39,849 bases of DNA from Firmicutes bacterium UBA3920 (GCA_002386065.1 DGES01000129.1:34864-74712), one strand, 5' to 3'; numbered from the stretch's first letter, positions 1 through 8,299 are shown. Made by a program: numbers and translations. The notes: generated by a model not told the origin, from the sequence alone.

Positions 1-78
1 GCTAAAGATTGGTTAAGCAAAGGAGCCCAGCCTACTGATACAGCTAGGGCACTGCTTAAAAAGAGTGGTGTAATATAA
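1..78 (+). CDS. rpsP: 30S ribosomal protein S16, C-terminal end (partial)
   Basis: The window opens inside a reading frame whose last 25 codons read AKDWLSKGAQPTDTARALLK followed by KSGVI and a TAA stop. The GAQPTD.A..LL pattern is the C-terminal tail of bacterial S16, a small-subunit assembly protein. The identification is supported by what follows, since rpsP-khpA-rimM-trmD-rplS is a widely conserved Firmicutes operon. Only the tail is visible, so the start, promoter and full length cannot be judged. Confidence 0.9.
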   Translation, partial: AKDWLSKGAQPTDTARALLKKSGVI

Positions 79-116
79 AATGATATAGATATATCCTTAC
101 TTGGAGGTGTAATGAA

Positions 117-344
117 ATGGGAGAATTGGTAAAATATATCGCACAAGCTTTGGTTGACAATCCTGAAGAAGTAACTGTAAATGAAGTAGAAGGAGAGCAG
201 TCTATTATAATTGAACTCAAGGTTGCTCCTGAAGATATGGGTAAGGTTATTGGGAAGCAAGGTCGAATTGCAAAAGCTATAAGAACTGTTGTAAAAGCAG
301 CAGCAACCAAAGAGAATAAACGTGTTATTGTAGAAATAATTTAA
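117..344 (+). CDS. khpA: KH-domain RNA-binding protein KhpA (YlqC)
   Basis: A 75-residue protein made of a single KH domain. The signature GKxG loop is seen as VIGKQGRIAKAIR near residues 43-55, where the GKQG tetrapeptide contacts RNA backbone. Size and location directly after rpsP match the KhpA/YlqC family, a small RNA chaperone that in several Gram-positives pairs with KhpB and affects cell-division and envelope gene expression (family knowledge). GGAGG at 103-107 sits 9 bases before the ATG at 117. The gap to rpsP is 38 bases and to rimM about 20, so it is part of the ribosomal operon. Confidence 0.93.
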   Translation: MGELVKYIAQALVDNPEEVTVNEVEGEQSIIIELKVAPEDMGKVIGKQGRIAKAIRTVVKAAATKENKRVIVEII

Positions 345-364
345 ATATCCTTTAGGTGATAATT

Positions 365-886
365 ATGAATGAATATTTTGCCGTAGGCTATGTATTGAAA
401 CCTCAAGGTATAAGGGGAGAGATAAAGGTAGAGCCTTTGACAGATCACATCAAAAGATTTGATGAATTAGATTTTGTACTAATAGAGGATAGCAATAGTT
501 ATAGGCAACTTAACATAGAAAATGTTAGATATATGAAAGATGCTGTCATACTAAAAATACAAGGTTATGACGATGTGAATTGTGCAGAAACTTTGAGGAA
601 TGAGTATCTTTGGATCCCCCGTAGCATGGCAAAAGAACTCCCAGAGCATACCTATTTTATAGCAGATATAATTGGCTGCACTGTCAAGACTAATGTTGGA
701 GAAATAATTGGCACAGTAAAAGATATACTATCAACAAAGAGCAATGACGTATATGTTATAGATTCAAGCTCTGGAGATATATTGATACCGGCCTTAAAGA
801 AGGTTGTGAAAAAAGTGGATATACAAAAAAAAATAATTACAATAGATACCACAGGACTAGAAGGATTGTTTCCCTATGATATTTGA
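365..886 (+). CDS. rimM: ribosome maturation factor RimM
   Basis: This is a 173-residue RimM, which binds S19 and helps the 30S head mature. The N-terminal RimM beta-barrel begins YFAVGYVLKPQGIRGEIKVEPLT. A C-terminal PRC-barrel-like half contains the VGTV/IGTVKDI and DILIPAL..VV segments. I prefer ATG 365 over an in-frame GTG at 356, because the ribosome-binding site AGGTG at 354-358 overlaps the GTG and is properly spaced for the ATG. The 3' end overlaps trmD by 11 bases, implying translational coupling. Confidence 0.93.
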   Translation: MNEYFAVGYVLKPQGIRGEIKVEPLTDHIKRFDELDFVLIEDSNSYRQLNIENVRYMKDAVILKIQGYDDVNCAETLRNEYLWIPRSMAKELPEHTYFIADIIGCTVKTNVGEIIGTVKDILSTKSNDVYVIDSSSGDILIPALKKVVKKVDIQKKIITIDTTGLEGLFPYDI

Positions 887-1613
887 TATAATAACTCTTT
901 TTCCTGAGATGTTTGAGTCGCCTATGAATACAAGTATTTTGAGAAGAGCACAAGAAAAAGGTTTAATTAAATTGAACTTTTATAACATAAGAGATTTTTC
1001 AAAAAACAAACATGGTCAGGTAGATGATTATCCATATGGCGGGGGAAGTGGTATGGTATTGATGCCTCAGCCATTATTTGATTGCTTTAATTATATAAAA
1101 GAGCTCTATGAGGACAATCTTCCTAAGGTGATATATTTCACACCTCAAGGCACAGTCTTAAATCAAAGGATAGCAGAGGAGATGGCTCACGAGGAGAATT
1201 TAATTTTGTTATGTGGTCATTATGAAGGAATAGATCAAAGGGTAATAGATACCTTCGTAGATTTTGAATTATCTATAGGAGATTATATATTGACTGGTGG
1301 TGAGTTAGCTGCCATGGTGTTTATAGACTGTGTAAGCAGGCAAATAAAAGGGGTATTAGGAAATCCAGAAGCCACAGCCGAAGAAAGTTTTTCTAATAGC
1401 TTGCTTGAGTATCCCCAGTATACTAGGCCAGCTATATATGAAGGTCTTAAAGTACCAGATATATTGTTGTCAGGAAATCATAAAGAGATTGCAAAGTGGC
1501 GAAGAAAGGAAAGCCTCAAAAATACACTTATTAAAAGGCCTGATTTACTTGTAGATGTTGACTTATCATCAGAGGATAGGCAACTATTAAAAGAGATAGA
1601 AAATGAGTTATGA
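876..1613 (+). CDS. trmD: tRNA (guanine-37-N1)-methyltransferase TrmD
   Basis: A 245-residue SPOUT-class methyltransferase that makes m1G37 next to the anticodon and prevents +1 frameshifting. Hallmarks are DYPYGGGSGMVLMPQPL near residues 50-66, the trefoil-knot cofactor segments LLCGHYEGIDQRVID (about 109-123) and SIGDYILTGGELAAM (about 131-145), and the C-terminal PEYPQYTRP-like element seen as LEYPQYTRPAIYEG. Length is normal for the family. The start overlaps the end of rimM and the stop lies 61 bases before rplS, the standard operon order. Confidence 0.96.
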   Translation: MIFDIITLFPEMFESPMNTSILRRAQEKGLIKLNFYNIRDFSKNKHGQVDDYPYGGGSGMVLMPQPLFDCFNYIKELYEDNLPKVIYFTPQGTVLNQRIAEEMAHEENLILLCGHYEGIDQRVIDTFVDFELSIGDYILTGGELAAMVFIDCVSRQIKGVLGNPEATAEESFSNSLLEYPQYTRPAIYEGLKVPDILLSGNHKEIAKWRRKESLKNTLIKRPDLLVDVDLSSEDRQLLKEIENEL

Positions 1614-1635
1614 ACTTTATACGTCAGATATTGTA

Positions 1636-1644
1636 TGCTATAAT
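1636..1644 (+). promoter_or_regulatory. candidate extended -10 promoter before rplS
   Basis: TGCTATAAT gives a perfect -10 hexamer (1639-1644) with the TG extension one base upstream, in the 61-base gap between trmD and rplS. No convincing -35 is present (TTATAC at 1618-1623 is 15 bases upstream). It could give rplS its own transcript besides operon read-through. This is by eye only; in an AT-rich gap such matches arise by chance. Confidence 0.35.
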
Positions 1645-1674
1645 AACATTTATTCGTTGGAAGGAGGTATAATA

Positions 1675-2025
1675 GTGGAAGAGGTAATAAACTTGATAGA
1701 AAAAGAACAGATGCGAAAAGATATTCCTCAATTTAATGTTGGTGATACAGTTCGTGTCTATGTTAAAGTTGTAGAAGGTACTAGAGAAAGGTTACAGGCT
1801 TTTGAAGGTGTAGTTATTCAAAAACAGAGCGGTGGAGTGCGCGAGACTTTTACAGTAAGAAAAATCTCTTATGGAGTAGGTGTTGAGAGGACATTTATGC
1901 TTCATTCACCTAGAATTGATAGAATTGAAGTAGTACGTAGAGGTAAAGTACGCAGAGCAAAACTATTTTATCTACGTGATCGTGTAGGGAAAGCAGCAAA
2001 GATTAGAGAAAAGAACATACGATAA
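1675..2025 (+). CDS. rplS: 50S ribosomal protein L19
   Basis: This 116-residue protein is L19, which sits at the 30S-50S interface. Family patches are FNVGDTVRVYVKVVEGTRER, QAFEGVVIQKQSGGVRETFT and the basic tail RRGKVRRAKLFYLRDRVGKA. The open frame extends upstream to 1603, but GTG 1675 is chosen: AAGGAGGT at 1661-1668 is correctly placed, and this start gives the normal L19 length, whereas the longer form would add 24 residues with no family counterpart. It is the last gene of the operon and is followed at once by a terminator. Confidence 0.96.
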   Translation: MEEVINLIEKEQMRKDIPQFNVGDTVRVYVKVVEGTRERLQAFEGVVIQKQSGGVRETFTVRKISYGVGVERTFMLHSPRIDRIEVVRRGKVRRAKLFYLRDRVGKAAKIREKNIR

Positions 2026-2026
2026 T

Positions 2027-2055
2027 GGGACTGGTGTCAGTCCCTTATTGTTTTT
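2027..2055 (+). terminator. rho-independent terminator of the rpsP-rplS operon
   Basis: A 7-bp stem GGGACTG/CAGTCCC (2027-2033 and 2038-2044) with loop GTGT is followed by TTATTGTTTTT, starting one base after the rplS stop codon. Confidence 0.9.
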
Positions 2056-2217
2056 CCTTTCGTAGTAATTAAAAAAACAGATGATTTCTTTTAAAAAGAT
2101 TTTATTATGAAATATCAAGAGGAAAAATTAAAAAAGTTTAAAAGGTTATTTACTTAAAAATATTTAATAAATCCTGCAGATGTTAAATAGTATTTTTAGT
2201 ATAGTTTATGAAATTAT

Positions 2218-2229
2218 GTATGTACATAC
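2218..2229. repeat. 12-bp palindrome upstream of lepB
   Basis: GTATGTACATAC is a perfect palindrome 46 bases before the lepB start, just downstream of a weak -10-like TATAGT (2200-2205). It has the size of a dimeric repressor half-site pair, but I do not recognise it as the site of a known regulator. The rest of 2056-2274 is AT-rich with nothing else I can name. Confidence 0.3.
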
Positions 2230-2274
2230 TTGGTTTATGATTTTTTAAAAACCTTGGTAAAAGAGGGGAAAATC

Positions 2275-2796
2275 ATGTCAGATAAAAAAACTGAACTTAT
2301 TGAATGGATTCAAGCCATTATAATAGCACTTGTTCTATCAATTATAATTAAGACTTTTATATTTGAAGTAATATTGGTTGATGGTTATTCAATGTTTCCT
2401 ACCCTCCATGAGAGAGATCGTATAATAGTGAATAAGTTAGCATATAGAATTTCTACACCTAAAAGAGGCGATATTGTAATATTTAGAAATCCTGGAAACA
2501 TGAAACAAAACTATATAAAGAGAGTTATTGGTGTGCCAGGAGATAGGATCGAAATAAGGGATGGTACAGTGTTTGTAAATGGCGAAGCCATTCAAGAAGA
2601 CTACATATATGAGTCACCGCTCACTGATTTTCAAGAAGAGGTAGTGCCAAAAGACACAATATTTGTGTTGGGTGATAATCGAAACTTTAGTAAAGACAGC
2701 AGAGATCCTAGTGTTGGATTTGTACCATTAGAAAATGTATTAGGGAAGGCTAAGATTAGAATTTGGCCACTTACAGATATTACAATATTTGAATAA
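2275..2796 (+). CDS. lepB: signal peptidase I
   Basis: A 173-residue type I signal peptidase that cleaves secretory signal peptides outside the membrane. A single N-terminal membrane segment (WIQAIIIALVLSIIIKTFIF, about residues 10-29) precedes the catalytic Ser39 in DGYSMFPT and the general-base Lys82 in YIKRVIGVPGD. The conserved LGDNR....SRD..VGF box follows near residues 138-154. I take ATG 2275, with GAGGGGAA at 2262-2269, rather than the upstream TTG at 2230, which would add a non-family extension. It lies between rplS and rbgA as in Bacillus relatives and overlaps neither. Confidence 0.94.
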   Translation: MSDKKTELIEWIQAIIIALVLSIIIKTFIFEVILVDGYSMFPTLHERDRIIVNKLAYRISTPKRGDIVIFRNPGNMKQNYIKRVIGVPGDRIEIRDGTVFVNGEAIQEDYIYESPLTDFQEEVVPKDTIFVLGDNRNFSKDSRDPSVGFVPLENVLGKAKIRIWPLTDITIFE

Positions 2797-2812
2797 GTTC
2801 AAGGAGGTTTAC

Positions 2813-3655
2813 ATGGATATAAATTGGTACCCTGGACATATGGCAAAGGCTAAGCGTTTACTAGAAGAGGAGCTACGCCTTGTGGATATAATTATAGAAC
2901 TTCTTGATGCAAGGGCACCAAAGAGTAGTATAAACCCTGATTTTGAGAAGTTATATAGAAATAAACTCAGGTTAATAGTGCTTACTAAATCAGATTGCGC
3001 AGATAGAAATATAACATATAAATGGCTAAAAAATTTTAGAGACGAGGGCTATAATGCAATAGATGTAAATTCTCTCGATAATAACTCTATGAATGCTATC
3101 AAGAAATGGATAAATGGATTTTGTGACGAAATGCGCAGGGAATACAAGGAGAGAAAGGGAATTAACAAGACTATAAGGGCTATGGTAGTGGGCATTCCCA
3201 ATGTAGGTAAATCTACATTTATAAATGCATTATCTGGAGGCAGACGGGTTAAGGTAGGAGATAAGCCTGGTATCACCAAAGGCAAACAGTGGATAAGAGT
3301 GCATCCTTATTTTGAATTACTTGATACGCCGGGTATTCTTTGGCCCAAATTGGATGACAGGCAGACAGCACTTAATCTTTCATATATAGGCTCCATCAAA
3401 GCAGAATTGATTGATTTTGAAGAGTTAGCTATTAATTTTATAGATCTTATGAAAATCAAGTATCCAGAACGTATTTTAAATTATTATGGACTTGAAGATT
3501 TGGATAACACATCTATAGAGATATTATATGCAATATGTAAAAAGCGCAGTTGGCTACGTTCAGGAGGCGAGCTTGATATTGACAAAGGTGCAAGACAAAT
3601 AATTAGGGACTTTCAACAAGGAAAACTGGGAAGAATTAGTTTGGAGACACCATAA
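2813..3655 (+). CDS. rbgA: ribosome biogenesis GTPase RbgA (YlqF)
   Basis: A 280-residue circularly permuted GTPase needed for late 50S assembly (L16 incorporation). The permuted order is visible: WYPGHMAKAKR at the start, then the G4-like LTKSD and G5 region, followed only later by G1 GIPNVGKST (about residues 126-134), the G2 threonine in KPGITKGKQ and G3 DTPGILWP. The C-terminal helical ANTAR-like tail follows. AAGGAGG at 2801-2807 selects ATG 2813; a slightly longer in-frame start at 2789 overlaps lepB and lacks a site. Confidence 0.95.
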   Translation: MDINWYPGHMAKAKRLLEEELRLVDIIIELLDARAPKSSINPDFEKLYRNKLRLIVLTKSDCADRNITYKWLKNFRDEGYNAIDVNSLDNNSMNAIKKWINGFCDEMRREYKERKGINKTIRAMVVGIPNVGKSTFINALSGGRRVKVGDKPGITKGKQWIRVHPYFELLDTPGILWPKLDDRQTALNLSYIGSIKAELIDFEELAINFIDLMKIKYPERILNYYGLEDLDNTSIEILYAICKKRSWLRSGGELDIDKGARQIIRDFQQGKLGRISLETP

Positions 3656-3707
3656 GTGAAAGAAAAGTTATTTTGGAGATATTGTGAGAAAAAGAGGAGT
3701 GATATAA

Positions 3708-4316
3708 TTGGGACATGCTCCTTTGACAAAGGAACGGGAACTTTGGAGTGCAGGATACAAAGCCATTGGTGGTATAGATGAAGCAGGTAGAGGTCCTTTA
3801 GCAGGTCCCGTTGTTGCTGCTTGTGTCATAATGCCTGAAGATAGAGCATTTGATGGGATATATGATTCTAAAAAACTGACACCCAAGAGGCGAGAGACTA
3901 TATATAATATAATAAAACAAGAGGCATGTGCTATTGGTATAGGTAGGGTAGATGCAAAGATTATAGACGAGATAAATATATTAAATGCAACGAGAAAAGC
4001 AATGGAGTTAGCTGTAAAATCATGTAAAATAAAGCCAGACTACTTACTGGTTGATGCGATGGAGTTACATAATATATACATACCACAAATTTCAATAGTA
4101 AAGGGAGATATATTATCACAGTCAATAGCAGCGGCTTCAATAGTGGCTAAAGTGGTTAGAGATAGAGAGATGATGTATTGGCATAGAATATATCCCCAGT
4201 ATGGTTTTGATAGGCATAAAGGCTATGGGACTAAAGCACATATAAATGCTATAGGCAAGTATGGTATGTGTCCCATACATAGAAATAGTTTTAGTCAGAA
4301 GTTTGTAAAGAGGTAA
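3708..4316 (+). CDS. rnhB: ribonuclease HII
   Basis: A 202-residue RNase HII, which nicks RNA-DNA hybrids and removes misincorporated ribonucleotides. The catalytic Asp-Glu pair lies in GIDEAGRGPLAGPVV (about residues 23-37). The third acidic residue is in DYLLVDAM, and the fourth is in AKVVRDREM. The substrate motif YGFDRHKGYGT is also present. The start is TTG 3708 with GAGGAGTG at 3693-3700. It is followed by the FlhB-like gene after 7 bases, the Firmicutes rnhB-ylqH arrangement. Confidence 0.95.
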   Translation: MGHAPLTKERELWSAGYKAIGGIDEAGRGPLAGPVVAACVIMPEDRAFDGIYDSKKLTPKRRETIYNIIKQEACAIGIGRVDAKIIDEINILNATRKAMELAVKSCKIKPDYLLVDAMELHNIYIPQISIVKGDILSQSIAAASIVAKVVRDREMMYWHRIYPQYGFDRHKGYGTKAHINAIGKYGMCPIHRNSFSQKFVKR

Positions 4317-4323
4317 TGTTTTT

Positions 4324-4674
4324 ATGGATAAGAAAAAGTTGAGCAGAACAGAAGGTACAACAGGTCTTTCTTTGTCTGACAATGTGATAATGAATAGGGA
4401 AAGATTGATAAAGGCAATTGCATTGAGATATGATCATGAAAAGGATGATAGTGCACCTAAAGTAGTGGCTAAGGGACAAGGTCATGTTGCTAGCAAGATG
4501 ATAGAAAGGGCAAAAAAGCATGGCATATCTGTTGTAGAAGATGGAAGATTAGTCGACAGTTTAATGTCAATACCAATAGGGCAACAGATACCTACTGAAC
4601 TATATGAGGCAGTTGCACAGATTTATGTGTATTTAGCTAAATTGGATGAGAAAGTAGGAGAGGGTCGTGAATAA
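4324..4674 (+). CDS. stand-alone FlhB/EscU C-terminal domain protein (YlqH-like)
   Basis: This 116-residue soluble protein resembles only the cytoplasmic tail of the flagellar/type III export switch protein FlhB. Matching segments are IALRYDHEKDDSAPKVVAKG, VASKMIERAKKHGISVVED and the IPIGQQIPTELYEAVAQIYVY end. The membrane domain is absent and the self-cleaving NPTH motif is not seen; the position that would carry it reads into IALRYD. Such short forms sit between rnhB and yraN in many Firmicutes. A function is not established to my knowledge; it may bind flagellar export partners or have been repurposed. The stop overlaps the yraN start by 8 bases. Confidence 0.85.
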   Translation: MDKKKLSRTEGTTGLSLSDNVIMNRERLIKAIALRYDHEKDDSAPKVVAKGQGHVASKMIERAKKHGISVVEDGRLVDSLMSIPIGQQIPTELYEAVAQIYVYLAKLDEKVGEGRE

Positions 4675-5047
4675 TAGACAACTGGGTGAATATGGTGAGA
4701 CAATTGCTAAGCATTATTTAATCGGAAAAGGTTATAAAATATTAACTCAAAACTTTAGATGTAGCTATGGTGAAATAGATATAATTGCCCAGAAAGATGA
4801 TAATATAGTCTTTGTGGAAGTAAAAACTAGGAGAACACTTTCGTACGGTACACCAGCTGAAGCAGTAGATAGAAAAAAACAGATGAGATACGGAAAGATT
4901 GCATCTCTATACATAAAATACAATAGATTATTTGAAAATAGTTATCGATTTGACATAATTGAGGTATATATGCCATCACAAGATTTACATACCATAAATC
5001 ATATAGAAAATGCATTTGGTTTTACAGGTACTCATTTTTTTATGTAA
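4667..5047 (+). CDS. yraN: YraN family endonuclease-fold protein (UPF0102)
   Basis: A 126-residue protein with the PD-(D/E)XK nuclease-like core of the UPF0102 family: RQLGEYGETIAKHYL, then Glu-Asp in GEIDIIAQKDD, then the ExK pair in FVEVKTRR, and the TPAEAVDRKKQMR helix. The family is often next to recombination genes and is thought to act on nucleic acid, but its substrate is unsettled. The GTG start at 4667 overlaps the preceding gene, so translation is probably coupled. Confidence 0.9.
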   Translation: MNNRQLGEYGETIAKHYLIGKGYKILTQNFRCSYGEIDIIAQKDDNIVFVEVKTRRTLSYGTPAEAVDRKKQMRYGKIASLYIKYNRLFENSYRFDIIEVYMPSQDLHTINHIENAFGFTGTHFFM

Positions 5048-5065
5048 AGGGTAGGAGTGATTGTA

Positions 5066-6610
5066 TTGCTTGCCAAAGTAAAGAGTGCGGGTTTATTTGG
5101 TATAGATGGTTATTTAATAGATGTGGAAGTAGATATATCTAATGGACTTCCTGCTTTTGATATTGTTGGTTTGCCTGATATAGCTGTAAAGGAATCCAAA
5201 GAGAGGGTAAGGGCAGCTATAAAGAATAGTAATTTAGAATTTCCAATAAAGAGAATTACTGTAAATCTTGCGCCGGCGGACACAAAAAAGGAAGGACCAT
5301 CATATGATCTAGCCATAGCCATGGGTATATTGTTTGCTACTCAACAGATACCTTTCAATCCTAAATGGGATATTGTATTTTTAGGTGAACTCTCACTAGA
5401 TGGAAGTTTGAGGCCAGTAACTGGGGTACTTCCAATGTTAATTGACTTAAGTGAGTCACACAAAAAATTTATAATACCTACAGCTAATGCCAATGAAGCC
5501 CATCATGTACATGAGGTTGACGTATATACAGCAAGTTCATTAAATGAAATAGTAGCTAATATACGAAATGGCTATTCATTTAAAAAGTGCATACCTTCAC
5601 AAAATGTCCATTCCGATTTGTATATAGAAAGTAACGATATAGAGCTTGATTTTTCAGATATTAAAGGTCAAGAACAGGCCAAAAGGGCTATGGAGGTAGC
5701 TGCTGCTGGTGGTCACAATATTGCACTTATTGGTTCACCAGGCTCGGGAAAGACTATGTTGGCAAAGAGATTACCTACAATTTTACCTGATCTAACCTAT
5801 GATGAAGCATTAGAGGTTACCAAGATATATAGTGCTGCTGGTTTAGTGGGTGATAAGGGACTTATAGATAAACGGCCATTTAGAAGTCCGCATCATACTG
5901 CCTCAAAAGTTGCGTTGGTAGGGGGAGGAAGAATACCACTGCCAGGTGAGATAAGTCTTGCTCATCATGGTGTTTTATTTTTAGATGAGTTACCTGAATT
6001 TAATAGGGATGTATTAGAGGTATTACGTCAGCCATTAGAAGATGGATATATAACTATCTCTAGAGCTTATGGAACTATAACTTATCCGGCATCGTTTATG
6101 TTTGTATCTGCATTCAATCCGTGTCCTTGTGGTTTTTTTGGTGCAGAATCAGTGGGAGGACGGGAATGTAATTGTACGCCGGCGCAAATAGCTAGGTATC
6201 TAGGACGCATATCTGGACCTTTAGCAGATCGGATTGATATCCATATTGAAGTGCCTCCCATTTCATATGATAAGCTCAAATCTAAAAAACAAGGTAAAAG
6301 TTCTTCATCCATGAAGAAACGTGTAAACAAGGCCAGACAACTACAGATAAGACGTTATAAAGATGACGGTATATTTTATAATGCCCAGCTTACATCACGA
6401 CTTATAGCAAAGTATTGTATTCTTGATAAGAATGCAGATACAATGCTAGAAGAGGCATTTAAGGCATTACACCTAAGTGCCAGAGCCCACAGTAGGATAC
6501 TCAAAGTGGCAAGAACTATTGCAGATCTTGATAGCTCAGAACTCATAAAAGATGAGCATATAGGGGAGGCAATTCAATATAGAAGTCTAGACAGGGAATA
6601 TTGGCTATAA
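5066..6610 (+). CDS. comM: ComM/YifB family Mg-chelatase-like AAA+ ATPase
   Basis: A 514-residue protein with an N-terminal ChlI-like domain (LAKVKSAGLFGIDGYLIDVE, GLPDIAVKESKERVRAAI), a Mg-chelatase AAA+ core and a C-terminal helical domain. The Walker A is GSPGSGKTML, Walker B is LFLDELPEF, and a Cys-rich NPCPCG...CNC insert precedes the sensor region. In Gram-negatives ComM is a branch-migration helicase for transformation; its role in Firmicutes is less clear. TTG 5066 is chosen: AGGAG at 5053-5057 is well spaced and it restores the family N-terminus MLAKV. A GTG at 5057 overlaps the ribosome site. The 3' end overlaps the convergent aminotransferase by 6 bases. Confidence 0.92.
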   Translation: MLAKVKSAGLFGIDGYLIDVEVDISNGLPAFDIVGLPDIAVKESKERVRAAIKNSNLEFPIKRITVNLAPADTKKEGPSYDLAIAMGILFATQQIPFNPKWDIVFLGELSLDGSLRPVTGVLPMLIDLSESHKKFIIPTANANEAHHVHEVDVYTASSLNEIVANIRNGYSFKKCIPSQNVHSDLYIESNDIELDFSDIKGQEQAKRAMEVAAAGGHNIALIGSPGSGKTMLAKRLPTILPDLTYDEALEVTKIYSAAGLVGDKGLIDKRPFRSPHHTASKVALVGGGRIPLPGEISLAHHGVLFLDELPEFNRDVLEVLRQPLEDGYITISRAYGTITYPASFMFVSAFNPCPCGFFGAESVGGRECNCTPAQIARYLGRISGPLADRIDIHIEVPPISYDKLKSKKQGKSSSSMKKRVNKARQLQIRRYKDDGIFYNAQLTSRLIAKYCILDKNADTMLEEAFKALHLSARAHSRILKVARTIADLDSSELIKDEHIGEAIQYRSLDREYWL

Positions 6611-7792
6611 TAGATCATAATCCTGCGCGAGAGATTTTATAGACTCTTTAGCATTTACAATGGTATCCATGCTTATGCAATATGATACACGGAAATATCC
6701 GGGATAGCCAAACCCTGTTCCAGGGACAAACAATAAATTATATTTTGTTGCACTATTTATAAAAGCAACGTCATCGGATATAGGTGTTTTAGGGAATAAA
6801 TAGAAAGCACCTTGTGGTTTTATGCATTCAAATCCACATTCACAGAAATAATTATATAGTATATCACGTTTTTCTCTATATGTATCCACATCTACTTGTG
6901 CGTCTAGAGATCTAGCTATAACTTTCTGGAATAGAGCAGGTGCATTTACATATCCCAGTATTCGGTTGGCAAAAATTAGCCCATCTATTAGTAAATCAAC
7001 ATCATCAGCCATTGGACTTACCACTGCATAACCAATGCGTTCACCAGGAAGAGCAAGTGACTTGCTAAATGAGTTTATAACTATTATATTCTCAAAGATA
7101 TTGAGCATATTTGGTAGTTCTACATTATCATATACAAGTTTACTGTACGGTTCATCAGATAAAACATATATGTCTGATTTAAATTCTCTTTCTTTGTTTT
7201 CGATTAATTCTTTTAACTCATATAGAATTTCTTTAGAGTATATAACGCCGGTAGGGTTATTAGGTGAATTTAATATGATTGCCTTTGTATTTTGGGTAAT
7301 ACTCTTTTCCAATGCGTTTAAATCAAGTTGAAATGTAGTAGGGTCAGCATTTACAATTATAGGTACTCCTCCATGATTATCTATATAAAATAGATATTCT
7401 GCAAAATATGGGGCTATTACGATTACCTCATCGCCTGGGTCTAATAAAGCCTTTAAGGCAATATTTAATCCACCTGCTGCGCCACATGTCATTATTATAT
7501 TATCTTTTGAGATAGGAAGCCGAGTCTCCTCTTTTAGCTTTTTTGCAATGGAATCTCTAACATCATCAAATCCTGCATTGTTCATATATTTATGTATACC
7601 TGGAATGTCTGAAGATACTATATCTTTTAGAGCTTTCTTTACAGCTATAGGTGGTTCGGGATCGGGATTACCTAGAGTGAAGTCAAATACGTTTTCTGCT
7701 CCATATTTTTGACGAAGTTTTTCACCTTCTTCAAACATAGCTCTTATCCAAGAAGATTTGCCCAAATTGGTATGGATTTTTTTCGAAATCAT
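6605..7792 (-). CDS. PLP-dependent class I/II aminotransferase
   Basis: A 395-residue fold-type I aminotransferase of the aspartate-aminotransferase superfamily. The pyridoxal lysine is Lys244 in SFSKSLALPGERIGY. Other landmarks are the NSPNNPTG loop near residue 175 with the cofactor-binding Asn, SDEPYSKL with the ring-contacting Asp213, and YFRVSYCIS near the C-terminus with the carboxylate-binding Arg. The amino donor cannot be read from sequence. CCTCCT at 7802-7807 (minus-strand AGGAGG) supports the start. It is the only minus-strand gene here, breaking the ylq-dprA synteny, which suggests local insertion. Confidence 0.9.
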   Translation of the reverse strand: MISKKIHTNLGKSSWIRAMFEEGEKLRQKYGAENVFDFTLGNPDPEPPIAVKKALKDIVSSDIPGIHKYMNNAGFDDVRDSIAKKLKEETRLPISKDNIIMTCGAAGGLNIALKALLDPGDEVIVIAPYFAEYLFYIDNHGGVPIIVNADPTTFQLDLNALEKSITQNTKAIILNSPNNPTGVIYSKEILYELKELIENKEREFKSDIYVLSDEPYSKLVYDNVELPNMLNIFENIIVINSFSKSLALPGERIGYAVVSPMADDVDLLIDGLIFANRILGYVNAPALFQKVIARSLDAQVDVDTYREKRDILYNYFCECGFECIKPQGAFYLFPKTPISDDVAFINSATKYNLLFVPGTGFGYPGYFRVSYCISMDTIVNAKESIKSLAQDYDLL

Positions 7793-7904
7793 TTTAAAAG
7801 TCCTCCTTGTGGAAATTTTTTAAAGTATTTAGATTTATAGATAACCATTATCAACAGATGTCTACTATCAATATTAAAAAATAAAAAGATGAGGTTATCC
7901 ATGG

Positions 7905-7954
7905 AATTATTCAAATTCAAGGATCAGAATCCTTAGTATTGAATTTGAATAATT
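7905..7954. repeat. perfect 16-bp inverted repeat in the aminotransferase leader
   Basis: AATTATTCAAATTCAA (7905-7920) is exactly inverted at 7939-7954, with an 18-base centre that itself holds GGAT...ATCC. It lies about 110-160 bases upstream of the aminotransferase start and downstream of the minus-strand promoter candidate, so it would form a long hairpin in that transcript's leader. Neither flank has a terminator-grade T run adjoining the stem on the plus strand; on the minus strand a T-rich tract (7877-7890 complement) begins about 15 bases after it. Confidence 0.75.
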
Positions 7955-8002
7955 GTAGCTAGTCACACTTATAGAACTGTTTTTTACTTTTAAACATGAC
8001 TA

Positions 8003-8011
8003 ATTATAACA
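8003..8011 (-). promoter_or_regulatory. candidate extended -10 promoter for the aminotransferase
   Basis: On the minus strand this reads TGTTATAAT, a perfect -10 hexamer with a TG extension. No strong -35 is seen at 17 bases. It would give a leader of about 200 bases containing the 16-bp inverted repeat. Confidence 0.45.
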
Positions 8012-8229
8012 TAAAAAACTATGTAGGTACAGTTTAGATATTTTATTTTACATATTTTCCCTAACAATATAAATAGTCTAAGGTTCCGGTCATTAACATG
8101 TAAACAGTTAATAAAGTACTCAAAGTTAATGTGATTAAAAAGGTCATATGATTTATCTATTTGTTGAGGAAACTCAAGTAGATATTTTATTATAGCTAAA
8201 AACTCGAAAACTAAGTAGAATATTTTAAC

Positions 8230-8257
8230 TTGACATAAATTCAGTTTAATCTATAGT
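8230..8257 (+). promoter_or_regulatory. sigma-A type promoter for dprA
   Basis: TTGACA (8230-8235), a 16-base spacer, and TATAGT (8252-8257) make the best housekeeping promoter in the divergent region 7793-8344. It implies a leader of about 80 bases before dprA. The stretch 8012-8229 otherwise shows only AT-rich sequence with short imperfect repeats. Confidence 0.7.
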
Positions 8258-8299
8258 AGATAAAAGAGGATAATGGGGTTTGATGTAGAATAATTTGAA

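Noticed and set aside
1614..1674. L19 leader regulatory RNA before rplS
   Set aside because: Firmicutes often have such a leader, but in this 61-base gap I could not see a convincing conserved hairpin; only a covariance-model search could settle it.
6605..6610. Six-base convergent overlap of the comM-like gene and the aminotransferase as a special regulatory device
   Set aside because: Small convergent overlaps are ordinary in compact genomes; no terminator or antisense element is visible.
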